Of a DNA stretch of 64,000 nt, positions 9,091 through 17,505 are shown piece by piece (within the stretch, counting starts at the first letter, position 1; every line of letters begins with the position of its first letter). The DNA is taken from the NCBI RefSeq assembly GCF_964204645.1, contig NC_134029.1, positions 16,074,450 to 16,138,449 on the forward strand. The letters are read 5' to 3'. This DNA comes from Tubulanus polymorphus. Taxonomy: Eukaryota; Nemertea; Palaeonemertea; Tubulaniformes; Tubulanidae. A program made the position numbers and the translations under genes. The notes under the pieces are model-generated. The model was not told the origin of the DNA. It ran no database searches and saw only the letters and a program-made list of their open reading frames with translations.

Positions 9091-9525
9091 TTAATAATTT
9101 ATTAATTCTTTTAATAATTTATCTTGTTCTTCAACTGTTATATGACCATTTAAACTTATTATATAATCTAGTGTGTTCTTTAATTTATTTATTTCTTTTA
9201 TATTAGATTTTATTTTTTCTTTATTACTTTTTATATTTAATTTTGAACTTATACCAGTTAAAACACTTGAACTTAATCCTAACACACCAATTGATATAGC
9301 TAAAGGTGTTAATGGACTAAATATTGCTAGAAATGTTATTACAGAACTAATTGTAACCGAACCACTAATAATCAAATAATATATAATTTTACTTTTTAAA
9401 TATTTTTTCTTTTTTATCTTTAAGTCACTTTCAAATTCTAATATTTGTTTTTCTAAATATATTTTTAATTTAGTTTTATTTATATCATGAGGAATAATAT
9501 CAATACTATCAACTTTATCTTCCAT
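9091..9525 (-). CDS. Small two-helix membrane protein, 144 aa
   Basis: An N-terminal acidic then Lys-rich helix is followed by two adjacent transmembrane helices (about 50-68 and 70-90; IIYYLIISGSVTISSVITFLAIF and LAISIGVLGLSSSVL), then a Lys/Asn-rich coiled-coil-like tail. Function is unknown. It is highly conserved in E2 (21528-21962) and interrupted by a stop in E3. It is separated by 16-20 bp from each neighbour. The start has T5-ATTCTAAATAA-ATG. Confidence 0.7.
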   Translation of the reverse strand: MEDKVDSIDIIPHDINKTKLKIYLEKQILEFESDLKIKKKKYLKSKIIYYLIISGSVTISSVITFLAIFSPLTPLAISIGVLGLSSSVLTGISSKLNIKSNKEKIKSNIKEINKLKNTLDYIISLNGHITVEEQDKLLKELINY

Positions 9526-9544
9526 TTATTTAGAATAAAAATTA

Positions 9545-9967
9545 CTAATTAGTAAACTTATAAGCAACAAATATAACAATAACTGTTCCACCTAAAATCC
9601 ATATTATTTCATATTTCTGTTGTTCTTTACTCGGGGTATAATAATCTGATATTGTAGGTTTATGTAGATGTAATTTTTCTTTATTTGTTACTGCGTTATA
9701 TAAACTCATTGCATCATCAACTGATTGAAAATCTCTATGTGAAATCTTCTGATCATATAATTCTTTGTTAATATAATCCATATAGTTTTGCCTCTTTTCT
9801 CTATATTCTTCTGCAGCTTTATTGTATTTCTCTAACGCTAAGTTATGTCTTCTTTGTTCTCCTAATGAACTATTTTTATCAATATGTTTAAATAAATATC
9901 CACCACCATTAAATGCTAAAGCGTTAACAATTGCCGATCCTATAATAGTTATAATTGCAGAAGCCAT
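9545..9967 (-). CDS. Conserved Polinton protein, 140 aa, with hydrophobic termini
   Basis: A family found in many animal Polintons. The N-terminal segment ITIIGSAIVNALAFNGGGYLFKH (about 5-30) is glycine/alanine-rich and hydrophobic. The middle is a basic, amphipathic helix (ALEKYNKAAEEYREKRQNYMDYINKELYD). Then comes a DAMSLYNAV motif and the conserved SDYYTPS-EQ, followed by a C-terminal transmembrane helix (IIWILGGTVIVIFVAYKF, 118-136). A virion or assembly role is inferred from position only. Intact in E3; frameshifted in E2. Confidence 0.72.
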   Translation of the reverse strand: MASAIITIIGSAIVNALAFNGGGYLFKHIDKNSSLGEQRRHNLALEKYNKAAEEYREKRQNYMDYINKELYDQKISHRDFQSVDDAMSLYNAVTNKEKLHLHKPTISDYYTPSKEQQKYEIIWILGGTVIVIFVAYKFTN

Positions 9968-9992
9968 TTATTTAGCAAAAAAAATTATGCAT

Positions 9993-10214
9993 TTATATGG
10001 GAGGAATATATTTTTGTTTTTCCAAATAATCAATGGTTAAATTAGACAAAGTAACTGCTAATGTTAACTTTAAAATATCATTTATATCAAATCTATCAAC
10101 ATTAACACTTCCCATTTTGAATACTTTTTTTAATACCATTGAATAACCAACCGTTCCAACTGATAGTAATGCGCCATTATATAATCCAGTTATTATCCAC
10201 TTATTATCACTCAT
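9993..10214 (-). CDS. Small hydrophobic conserved Polinton protein, 73 aa
   Basis: Residues 6-30 form one hydrophobic segment (ITGLYNGALLSVGTVGYSMVL). A second weakly hydrophobic helix (DILKLTLAVTLSNLTIDYLEKQKYIPPI) ends the protein. It is almost identical in E1, E2 and E3 (one or two differences by eye), the best conserved gene of the set. Its ATG immediately follows the stop of the 113-aa gene, giving GATAAATAAATG. Possible minor virion membrane component; function unknown. Confidence 0.72.
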   Translation of the reverse strand: MSDNKWIITGLYNGALLSVGTVGYSMVLKKVFKMGSVNVDRFDINDILKLTLAVTLSNLTIDYLEKQKYIPPI

Positions 10215-10556
10215 TTATTTATCAAAAAAATTACTATCATCAAAATATTTAGTTATCTTAGTGATGATTATTTCAACATTTATTTCATTACTAGTTTTAT
10301 GATTATCATATATTTTGGATAATATGTTTTTGATATCTTCAATAATTCCATCTTCATTTAATTCATAATATTCTAAAGGTGATTTAATTAAATCAATTAC
10401 TTTTTCTATATTATACTTTTCTTTATCAATCATTGATGCATTGTTAAATGATTTACTTTTTATATCAGTAATTACATCATTTAGTTTAATTCTCATTTCT
10501 TTACCATGTTTAAAATCAAACCCAAAACATATACTCGGTCCAACAGTTATATTCAT
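10215..10556 (-). CDS. Conserved Polinton protein, 113 aa
   Basis: The N-terminus MNITVGPSICFGFDFKHGKEM is conserved in all three copies. The rest is Ile/Lys/Asp-rich and predicted mixed alpha/beta, with no membrane segment or catalytic motif. It abuts the 73-aa gene with no spacer and lies 16 bp from the penton-like gene. Start motif T6-CATTATATAA-ATG. The E3 copy is intact; the E2 copy is diverged and frameshifted near its end. Function not recognised. Confidence 0.68.
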   Translation of the reverse strand: MNITVGPSICFGFDFKHGKEMRIKLNDVITDIKSKSFNNASMIDKEKYNIEKVIDLIKSPLEYYELNEDGIIEDIKNILSKIYDNHKTSNEINVEIIITKITKYFDDSNFFDK

Positions 10557-10572
10557 TTATATAATGAAAAAA

Positions 10573-11334
10573 TTACTCTCTACATCTTATAACTAATTCA
10601 TATATTACAGGAAAGTTATTTAAATCAATTAAGTATCCATTATGATTTCTAATTTCTAATCTAAAATTATTAAAACGAGGAATGCATGGTTTGAAATCAC
10701 ATTCTGTTAAATTATAATTTATTTGCGTTCCAAATTCTTTAACATTCTTCAATGGTAAAATGTTTAGTAAACCAGAATTACAAGTTATATCTTTAGTTGC
10801 TTCGAATGTTTTTGTAGGATCAATTAAATTGCAATAAATATAAAAATGTGTGTAAGGTATTAAGTTTGGTGTAGTAGCGTCAATATTTGTAAAAGATCTA
10901 TCTGGAAGAATTCCTAACAGTTTAGCTATAGGTTTTTTTACCATAAATTTATGTTTTTTACTATTAGACAACCTTATCTTTATTCTATCAGAACTCTCAC
11001 TTTTTAAAAATCTAATACTAAACCCAGAACTACTACCTAATTTGTGCCAGGCTTTTCTATTAATTTCTTGTGCTAATGTATCTAAATTATATAACCCCGG
11101 TTTTAAATATATATAGGCCCATTCATTTTTATCTTTATTAAAAATTAAAAAAGCTCTATGTTCAATAGTTTTATTCGATATATTGTAAAAAAAATTACAT
11201 AAACTTATATTTACTAATTTCAAATCTACACAATTCTTGAATTCTCTATCTAATTGTACTAATAAATTATGTGATTTATAATTTGTAAGTCTTCTAGAAT
11301 CAACAAATATTCTGTATTCTTTTAATTCCGCCAT
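10573..11334 (-). CDS. Minor capsid (penton-like) protein, 253 aa
   Basis: Size, beta-rich composition and position between virion genes and PolB match the single jelly-roll penton of Polintons. Conserved blocks: YRIFVDSRRLTNYKSHNLLV (5-24), FKNCVDLKLVNISLCNFFYNI (32-52), LKPGLYNLDTLAQEIN (75-90), KPIAKLLGILPDR (133-145) and IDPTKTFEATKDI. No transmembrane segment. Intact with very few changes in E3 (39179-39940). The E2 copy shares the N-terminus but diverges and is frameshifted. Penton identity rests on family layout rather than a catalytic motif. Confidence 0.75.
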   Translation of the reverse strand: MAELKEYRIFVDSRRLTNYKSHNLLVQLDREFKNCVDLKLVNISLCNFFYNISNKTIEHRAFLIFNKDKNEWAYIYLKPGLYNLDTLAQEINRKAWHKLGSSSGFSIRFLKSESSDRIKIRLSNSKKHKFMVKKPIAKLLGILPDRSFTNIDATTPNLIPYTHFYIYCNLIDPTKTFEATKDITCNSGLLNILPLKNVKEFGTQINYNLTECDFKPCIPRFNNFRLEIRNHNGYLIDLNNFPVIYELVIRCRE

Positions 11335-11351
11335 TTATTTTACATATTTTC

Positions 11352-11693
11352 TTATTCGAAATCTATTTCATGGTGCCCTTTTTCATTCTTACCTTTGTAT
11401 ACGAAATAGAAATCTCCAGAACATAATTCTTCTAGATCTTCACTTGATAATCTATGAAATCTATCTGGTAAATAAGTTCTGAATTTATATTTATTTCCTT
11501 TTAATCCTTCATATTCTAAATGAATTACTAATTTATCTCCATATTTGTTAGTAATTGTTTCAATGTTAGTAATTAAATATTTCTTGTGAATTGTTAACTC
11601 AGTTAGTTTTTTGAATTTATAATCTACAGATTTTACATTTGTGGTATCTTTAATTCTATCTAAGAATTCACTGTGTACTTGTTTACTCTCCAT
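11352..11693 (-). CDS. Small OB-fold-like, possibly ssDNA-binding protein, 113 aa
   Basis: The pattern KKYLITNIETITNKYGDKLVIHLEYEG...YKFRTYLPDRFHRLSSEDLEEL looks like a five-strand OB barrel. It matches a class of small proteins next to PolB in many arthropod and mollusc Polintons. An ssDNA-binding or replication-accessory role is inference. It is adjacent to PolB and shares its A-rich upstream motif (CAATAAAAATTTGTATAATAAATGG). In E3 only the C-terminal 35 codons survive, fused to a PolB remnant; E2 lacks it. Confidence 0.6.
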   Translation of the reverse strand: MESKQVHSEFLDRIKDTTNVKSVDYKFKKLTELTIHKKYLITNIETITNKYGDKLVIHLEYEGLKGNKYKFRTYLPDRFHRLSSEDLEELCSGDFYFVYKGKNEKGHHEIDFE

Positions 11694-11721
11694 TTATTAT
11701 ACAAATTTTTATTGAAATTGA
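11694..11721 (-). promoter_or_regulatory. A-rich core/ATAATAAATGG start motif (replication-gene class)
   Basis: Minus-strand AATAAAAAT core, about 12 nt, then ATAATAAATGG. Matching motifs precede the zinc-finger gene (5033-5050), PolB (15748-15772, AATAAAAAATATAGTATTAAAATGG), both HNH genes of E3 (26889-26912 and 28415-28438) and the E2 zinc-finger gene (23831-23855). They differ from the T-run class in front of virion genes. Promoter function is inferred. Confidence 0.45.
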
Positions 11722-14700
11722 TTAACACGTTAGAATCCTTTTCATAATTTCATTTTCTTTTGTTTCTTCTCTTTTGAATTTTATATATTCATCTAAATTG
11801 CAACCATAGGCGACTGTGTGGATTCCATCATCTAAAATATATCTTTTATCATCAAATGGGTTTAGACTTATCTTCTCTATCTCTTCAATATACATTTCAT
11901 GATCTTCAGATCTTAAACATTTCATCTTATGTTTTCTAACTTCTTCATTAAATATACAATTGATGTAATCTTTGAAATGAATATTCTTTTCTACTACACT
12001 TTTAGTAATTCCTTTTAACTTTTTAGCTTCATGTTCTTTAGTTTTATATGAATACATTTTAGATCTAATACCAATGAACTCTATCATTTCTTCACCACCT
12101 AATTCATCCTTAAACTTACCAGGAACTTTTTTATTATCATTGCTAAACAATTCATGATTTTTTGGATAATTACTAAAATCAAAATGGTATTTTAATATTT
12201 TTAAATCATCATTTATATTATCACTTTTTATTTTTAATATATAACTGTCAGTATCTAGATATAATATTTCTATATTTTTTTCTCCAAAATGGGGTTGTAA
12301 TATGTTATAGTAAAATTTATACATTAGTAATTTTGAAATTTCTAAAACCGATGCTCCAACATAAATAGGTTTATTGAACTTCATAGAAGTTCTTTTTAAT
12401 TTAACTGCTGCTAAATTTTCATCGAATATTCTATTACCTATGAATTTCGGATACGATTGTAAATGTCTAATTCTTTTACCATTACTAACTAACTCAATAT
12501 CATTTCTATTTCTTATGTTTTCACAAGTCTTACCATAGAATGCATTATTCATTAACTTGAAGAAATCTTTCTCAAAATCAGTTTTAGCTTCAGTTCTCTG
12601 TGTAGTATTAAAATCTATATATTTTTCTAACCATTTAGATTGACTGAATGAAATATATCTATGTACTTTTTTTAATATCATTCCTTGATTCAAATAAAAC
12701 TTCAACATTCTATAATGCACAACGTAATTATATTTATCTTCTTGAGTCACCATTAACTTTTCAGTATGAATATGATTATCGGGTTTAATTCTTTTTTGAT
12801 AATTTGATAATTCTTCATGTTTAACAGTTTTATGTTCGGGACAATATGCTAGATTTCTAGATTTGAATTTAATATTTTCAGGGTATTCTAAATCTACAAC
12901 AAAGAAGTAACCAGTATCTGAATCATCTGCAATATCTAGGATTCTTTTCTTCCAATCAAATTTATCAATTTGTAAAACTTCAGTTATTTCAAACATCCCA
13001 TAAGGTTGTGGTTCCATCATTGCCCAACCATACAAATTATTTGCATCTATATATAATAACTTATATCCAGGGTTATCATTTACATTGAAATATCTATCAA
13101 CTAATACACCTGAAACACCTCCTCTTATAGATTTTTCAAATAATAGTAATTGATCTATATTTGTTAACAAATCCATTTTTATATCTGTAAATTTTAATCC
13201 ACAATCCCATGTTAATCCTGGTGATGAATAACAATGACAAGGATCAATGTTAAAATATTTTAGGTTTACATCTCTAAACCTTTCGAATATATCGGTTAAT
13301 AATAATACATCTGATTTTAAATATAAATCTACTAATTGTCCATGATTTTTAATTTCAAAATGATTCCAAATATGCAATGTTCTATTATAAACTTCATCTT
13401 TAACATATTCATTTTTTAATTCATCATAGAATTGTTCTTTCAATAATTCAGTTATGTTAAAATCATTATGATTTTTATAGAAAGAATATGGAATCGCTCC
13501 TTTATATCTCATTAATTTAAAATCATCATAATTTGGGTAATATTCTTTTAATATCTTTAATTCATCATCAACTAATGATTTTGATAAGTTATCTAATGAA
13601 CTATTTAAAAATCTATATGAATCTATAAATCTTAGACAACCAAATTGGAATGATATATAATTCTCAGATGTTTTAGCTAACATTCTAAATTTATAAGTTG
13701 GTATTTTATCTTTTGATCTATTTGAATTTAATATTTCTATTTCATTATTGATTTCTTCTATTTTATGACATAACTGTTTGATGAATAAATGTGCATCATA
13801 TCCTGATAGATTATGAAATATAACTGGTACAAAATTAATTTTCTTAGCTTGTAAGTTACAATTCTCATGTGCAGCGCCTCTAAACTTTCCATTCAAATGA
13901 TCATGGTCTCTTACTTTTTTATCTTTATAATTAAATATCTTTTCACAATAATAACATTTATCTGCAAACTCAAATGCTTCTTTATCTTCTTCTGTCATAA
14001 TTATTTCTTTATTTGTATTCAATAATTTACTAAATCTTATTTCATATTCAATTAATAAGTCACAAAAATGATTGATAACATTTTCATTTCTATAATGATA
14101 ATATTCACTTTCAATTAGTTCTGGATAATCAGATTTAATATATAACCCGAAAGCTGCAGCTGATTGATGAATCTTTTTAATAGTATTTGTTTTTGGAGGT
14201 TCTTCTGAATAATCACTTTCATTAGAATTTAATTTCTTTCTTTTATAATATATATCTTTTCTATCTTTATCTGTTAATTCTTTATTTAATGATTCAAAAT
14301 CTCCATATATTACAAATGGTACTTTATTTTTGTAATCATATTTTTTGAATTCTAATATTTTATCCTTTTCATTTGGTAAAACTAATTTACAATAATCATG
14401 ATTATCGCATAGTTGTTTATGATTTAATAATGCACCTTCAGTTCTGAATTTATGTAAACATTTTCTACATAGATATATTTTATTATCAAAATCATTTTCT
14501 GATTTAAAAAATAAATCGATTTGTTTAATCCACATATAATGATTCTCATAATATAGTATATCTATAACATCATTTGAATCATAATCTTTTGATAGATATA
14601 AAGGTTCTAATGTATAATGTTTAATATTATTTCCTTTTGTATTTGGTAATTTGATTAAATCAAATACATTTATCTTTATATTATTATCTCTTTCTATTTT

Positions 14701-15747
14701 GGGGATGTTTTTAATTCTAACAGGATACTTATCTATCTTATAATTATTTTCAAATGGTTTATAATGAGTTAATCTACAAATATTATAAGTTGCAGGATGT
14801 AAACAACTTATTATAGCCCATAGAAAACATTTATCATCTTCATTTTGTATATTTATTACAGCATTAGTTTTAAATGGTAGTTTAATATAACTTGATGCTT
14901 CAATATCGGGTTCTTTATAATATGATAAATTATTTTCATCAATTGGTTTTGATTTAGTTAACTTATTATATTTTGTGTTATAAACATGTAAAGTTATAAA
15001 TATTATCTCATCAAATATTAAACCAGATCCTTCAAAATATTTTTCTTCTATTTTAGTTTTTATTTCATTATAACATTTATTTAATTTATCATCTATATGT
15101 TGTTTAGATATAATATGTTGTGAATGAGAATTTATATTATATATTGGTTTATCTTCAGATTTTATAAACTTTACTTTAACTGATATACTAATTTTAGGAT
15201 ATTCAACATCTGTAATTATTTTTATTATTTCTTTCATATTTTCTAAATGTTTTTTATTTTCTTCTATTGTTTTACTTTTATGAAATTTAAACTCGATAGC
15301 TGCTGGACCAATATCACTTTTAAATGCTTCGGTTATCTCTATATCTTTTTTATTATCTAATGAATTAATATAATTTCTTACATCTTCCATATATGGTCTT
15401 TTATTGTTTAATTTATTTTTTATTCTTTTAATTGTCTTCTGTTTCTTATCGTTATCATTATCAAAATAATCTTCACCTAAAATATCATTATTCTTATTTC
15501 TAATATGACTTATAGATTTTAAATGTTCTTTATAATATCTTTTATCACTGAATGATTGATTACATGTATCACATTTATATGTTTCTTTTTCATTCTTTAA
15601 TTCTTCTAATTTAGTTTCTAATATATCATCCTTATACTCTAGTTTCAATTTATTCTCTAAATGTGTTATAGTTTTATTGTGTCTTGCTTTTTGAGACTTG
15701 TCTATATCGATATTACATGTTGGGCAGTAGTACTTATTTGCTTCCAT
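11722..15747 (-). CDS. Family B DNA polymerase (protein-primed type) with zinc fingers and endonuclease VII-like insert
   Basis: 1341 aa. Zinc fingers at about 7-29 (YYCPTC...H-H) and 57-83 (YKCDTC...H-H), and a third Cys/His cluster at about 426-455. The exonuclease domain has GDFES (about 482), FHNLSGYDAH (about 647) and YLKSDVLLL (about 812). Between Exo I and Exo II sits a CYYC...DHDHLNGKFRGAAHENCN zinc/HNH-like block (about 597-635) like recombination endonuclease VII. Polymerase motifs: A DANNLYGWAM (about 902), B KLMNNAFYGKTCEN (about 1069), C YLDTDSY (about 1164). The frame is complete with all key residues, so the enzyme may be functional. It replicates element DNA, presumably from a terminal protein. 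Confidence 0.93.
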   Translation of the reverse strand: MEANKYYCPTCNIDIDKSQKARHNKTITHLENKLKLEYKDDILETKLEELKNEKETYKCDTCNQSFSDKRYYKEHLKSISHIRNKNNDILGEDYFDNDNDKKQKTIKRIKNKLNNKRPYMEDVRNYINSLDNKKDIEITEAFKSDIGPAAIEFKFHKSKTIEENKKHLENMKEIIKIITDVEYPKISISVKVKFIKSEDKPIYNINSHSQHIISKQHIDDKLNKCYNEIKTKIEEKYFEGSGLIFDEIIFITLHVYNTKYNKLTKSKPIDENNLSYYKEPDIEASSYIKLPFKTNAVINIQNEDDKCFLWAIISCLHPATYNICRLTHYKPFENNYKIDKYPVRIKNIPKIERDNNIKINVFDLIKLPNTKGNNIKHYTLEPLYLSKDYDSNDVIDILYYENHYMWIKQIDLFFKSENDFDNKIYLCRKCLHKFRTEGALLNHKQLCDNHDYCKLVLPNEKDKILEFKKYDYKNKVPFVIYGDFESLNKELTDKDRKDIYYKRKKLNSNESDYSEEPPKTNTIKKIHQSAAAFGLYIKSDYPELIESEYYHYRNENVINHFCDLLIEYEIRFSKLLNTNKEIIMTEEDKEAFEFADKCYYCEKIFNYKDKKVRDHDHLNGKFRGAAHENCNLQAKKINFVPVIFHNLSGYDAHLFIKQLCHKIEEINNEIEILNSNRSKDKIPTYKFRMLAKTSENYISFQFGCLRFIDSYRFLNSSLDNLSKSLVDDELKILKEYYPNYDDFKLMRYKGAIPYSFYKNHNDFNITELLKEQFYDELKNEYVKDEVYNRTLHIWNHFEIKNHGQLVDLYLKSDVLLLTDIFERFRDVNLKYFNIDPCHCYSSPGLTWDCGLKFTDIKMDLLTNIDQLLLFEKSIRGGVSGVLVDRYFNVNDNPGYKLLYIDANNLYGWAMMEPQPYGMFEITEVLQIDKFDWKKRILDIADDSDTGYFFVVDLEYPENIKFKSRNLAYCPEHKTVKHEELSNYQKRIKPDNHIHTEKLMVTQEDKYNYVVHYRMLKFYLNQGMILKKVHRYISFSQSKWLEKYIDFNTTQRTEAKTDFEKDFFKLMNNAFYGKTCENIRNRNDIELVSNGKRIRHLQSYPKFIGNRIFDENLAAVKLKRTSMKFNKPIYVGASVLEISKLLMYKFYYNILQPHFGEKNIEILYLDTDSYILKIKSDNINDDLKILKYHFDFSNYPKNHELFSNDNKKVPGKFKDELGGEEMIEFIGIRSKMYSYKTKEHEAKKLKGITKSVVEKNIHFKDYINCIFNEEVRKHKMKCLRSEDHEMYIEEIEKISLNPFDDKRYILDDGIHTVAYGCNLDEYIKFKREETKENEIMKRILTC

Positions 15748-15829
15748 TTTAATACTATATTTTTTATTAAAATTGATTTTAGAAGTTCAATGATTTAAAT
15801 GTTATTCATATATATGTGAATATTTTAAG

Positions 15830-16109
15830 AGTAATAGGGGTTTAGTTGTTTCAGGTTAAAGGTTGAACGGTCGAGTGAGTAAAAAATGAAAAAACAAAAA
15901 TAATAACAATTCAAACAACTCACACTTTACTCACACTTTCTTCTAGCGAGTAGAAAATGAAAAATAAATTCGAGTATGCGAGAATTATTGTTCATTTTTA
16001 TGAGTTTTGCGAGTAATTCAAGTAGAAATTGTTATTATTTTTATGTTTTTTCATTTTTGCGAGCTCGACCGTTCGACCTTTGATCTGAAACAACTAAACT
16101 CCTATTACT
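15830..16109. repeat. Right terminal palindrome of E1 (280 bp)
   Basis: It starts AGTAATAGGGG and ends CTCCTATTACT. About 45-50 bp at each end are complementary (TTTAGTTGTTTCAG, AAAGGT, GAACGGTCGAG) and the AATAATAACAATT region also pairs. The core has smaller repeats (CTCGCAAAACTC, GTGAGT). It is equivalent in place and terminal sequence to the 188-190-bp palindromes ending E3, but has a different interior. The outer end (16109) abuts the interrupted first gene of E0. Confidence 0.8.
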
Positions 16110-16188
16110 TATCTTTATTATCACTTATACATAAATCATCTAATGTTTTTTCAATATCAATACTATTCTTATTAGATTTCTTTGACAT
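16110..16188 (-). pseudogene. 5' fragment of E0 192-aa-type gene
   Basis: About 26 codons beginning MSKKSNKNSIDIEKTLDDL, nearly identical to the gene at 699, then cut by the E1 terminus. It marks the E1 insertion site. Confidence 0.8.
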
Positions 16189-16628
16189 TTATATTAGAGA
16201 AAAAAAAGCAAAAAAAAAATATTATAAGTATTCTTCAAATGATACTAGTATCTCTTTAGGTTAATACTAAATTGACTAGGTTAGTTAAAGTTAAAGAATT
16301 TCTATTCAAATCTATTCAAAATCTATTCAATCTAATGTCAATTAGAATTACCCAAAAGAAAATATTAAAAATATAATAGAATTCACTAGCTAGTTGAAGT
16401 TATTGTTTTTTTATTATATTCTATTTAAATTAGGATTTAATATCACCATGTGGGTGCCGTACGGCACCATCTCACTACTATTGTCTATCTATTAGGAGCA
16501 GTAATTATAACCGTCCAGATAGGTCATTTCGGATCCTTGATAACAAATCCTCAAACTGAAAATAAATTCAAAGAAACGACTGGTGGAATTACTATTTCAT
16601 AAACACATATATTTATTATACAAATTTT
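16189..16628. other. E0 leader (CTAGCTAG region), non-coding
   Basis: Reverse complement of the DNA at about 300-690 in E1 and 29166-29492 in E3, with small indels. It carries one extra 27-bp module (16442-16468). No gene seen. Confidence 0.65.
16442..16468. repeat. 27-bp palindromic module, copy 1
   Basis: Contains the perfect palindrome GGTGCCGTACGGCACC plus CACATGGTG. Absent at the same place in E1 and E3 leaders. The same module occurs in frame inside the E3 integrase gene at 30572-30598. Confidence 0.75.
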
Positions 16629-16990
16629 AGCGATCGATAATAGAACAATGGAGAACAATAGAAATGCGGTCCAATCGGACCGGTTATTGCGCAATACACA
16701 GTTATATTTTTGTTCTGTAAACTACAACATCCAAACATAGAACTGTAACCAATCAATATTGAGCAGCTGTTTCAGTCAACAACGATCAATAGTAGAACAA
16801 TGGAGAACAATAGAAAAGCGGTCCAATCGGACCGGTTATTGCGCAATACACAGTTAACAGTAAACAATCAATACAGAACAACCGCCGCCATTAACAACGA
16901 TCAATAATAGAACAATGGAGAACAATAGAAAAGCGGTTCAATCGGACCGGTTATTGCGCAATACTTAGTTAACAGTAAACAATACAATAT
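16629..16990. repeat. Tandem stem-loop repeats in E0 leader (three units)
   Basis: Units of about 70-150 bp starting near 16630, 16783 and 16897. Each has GAACAATGGAGAACAATAGAAA, the stem CGGTCC-AAT-CGGACCG (one arm changed in unit 3) and the palindrome TATTGCGCAATA. E3 has two inverted copies (about 28107-28310). Confidence 0.75.
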
Positions 16991-17505
16991 TAAAACAGAT
17001 ATGTACAATCGAGATTACATTTTTTGATATCTATATTACAAAGACCTTCAGTGTGTTACGAGAGTTTCATCCTCCATTTCTATTGATTCCTGAGTTTCAC
17101 TATTCAGCAGCATTAGTTCCTTTTCCTATGGTTGGCTTAGAAGTTCTGGTTCATCTTTGTGTTCCATTTTAATCTAAAAGATATCGTGAAAATGAATTAC
17201 TGTACTTAAATATGTTTAAAGGTTTCCCTACTTCATAATATATGTACTTACATTTAGATTTAGAACTGTAAACTGTGTTTTGAGAGAGAATATCCAATAC
17301 GTACTATGTATGTGAAAGTTGATTTCTAACTGCCGACGTGGCGCACGTTCAACCAAACTAATTATTTCTGCACAGATGTTCTTTATGATGAAGTTAATTA
17401 ATTCTTTAGAATTGAAAACAAGATATATTTGGCAACATATGTTTTAGTAGTAAGCAAAAGCTATGTATTATATACATACAAAGCTCAAATAGAATTTCCA
17501 GCTTT
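16991..17505. other. E0 spacer between HNH gene and stem-loop repeats
   Basis: Inverse of E3 27582-28100, with very similar sequence. It includes a degraded copy of the 39-aa frame described at 27919 (here stopped at codon 14). No other gene seen. Confidence 0.55.

Larger units (their letters stand above)
1..16109 (+). mobile_element. E1: near-intact Polinton/Maverick (adintovirus-like), left end outside window
   Basis: A contiguous set of Polinton hallmark genes (integrase, packaging ATPase, major and minor capsid proteins, PolB) plus about eleven conserved accessory genes, all intronless and AT-rich. Two transcription blocks converge at about 3.4-3.96 kb. The right end is the terminal palindrome at 15830-16109. 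The left terminus is not seen: the first few hundred bases resemble the internal leader found in E3 at 27.9-28.4 kb, so the left palindrome and HNH gene should lie upstream of position 1. Element membership is certain from gene content; the left boundary is inferred. Confidence 0.9.

Noticed and set aside
16007-16264. 85-aa plus-strand frame at the E1/E0 junction
   Set aside because: Spans the terminal palindrome, the insertion point and the antisense of a truncated gene; cannot be an ancestral coding sequence.
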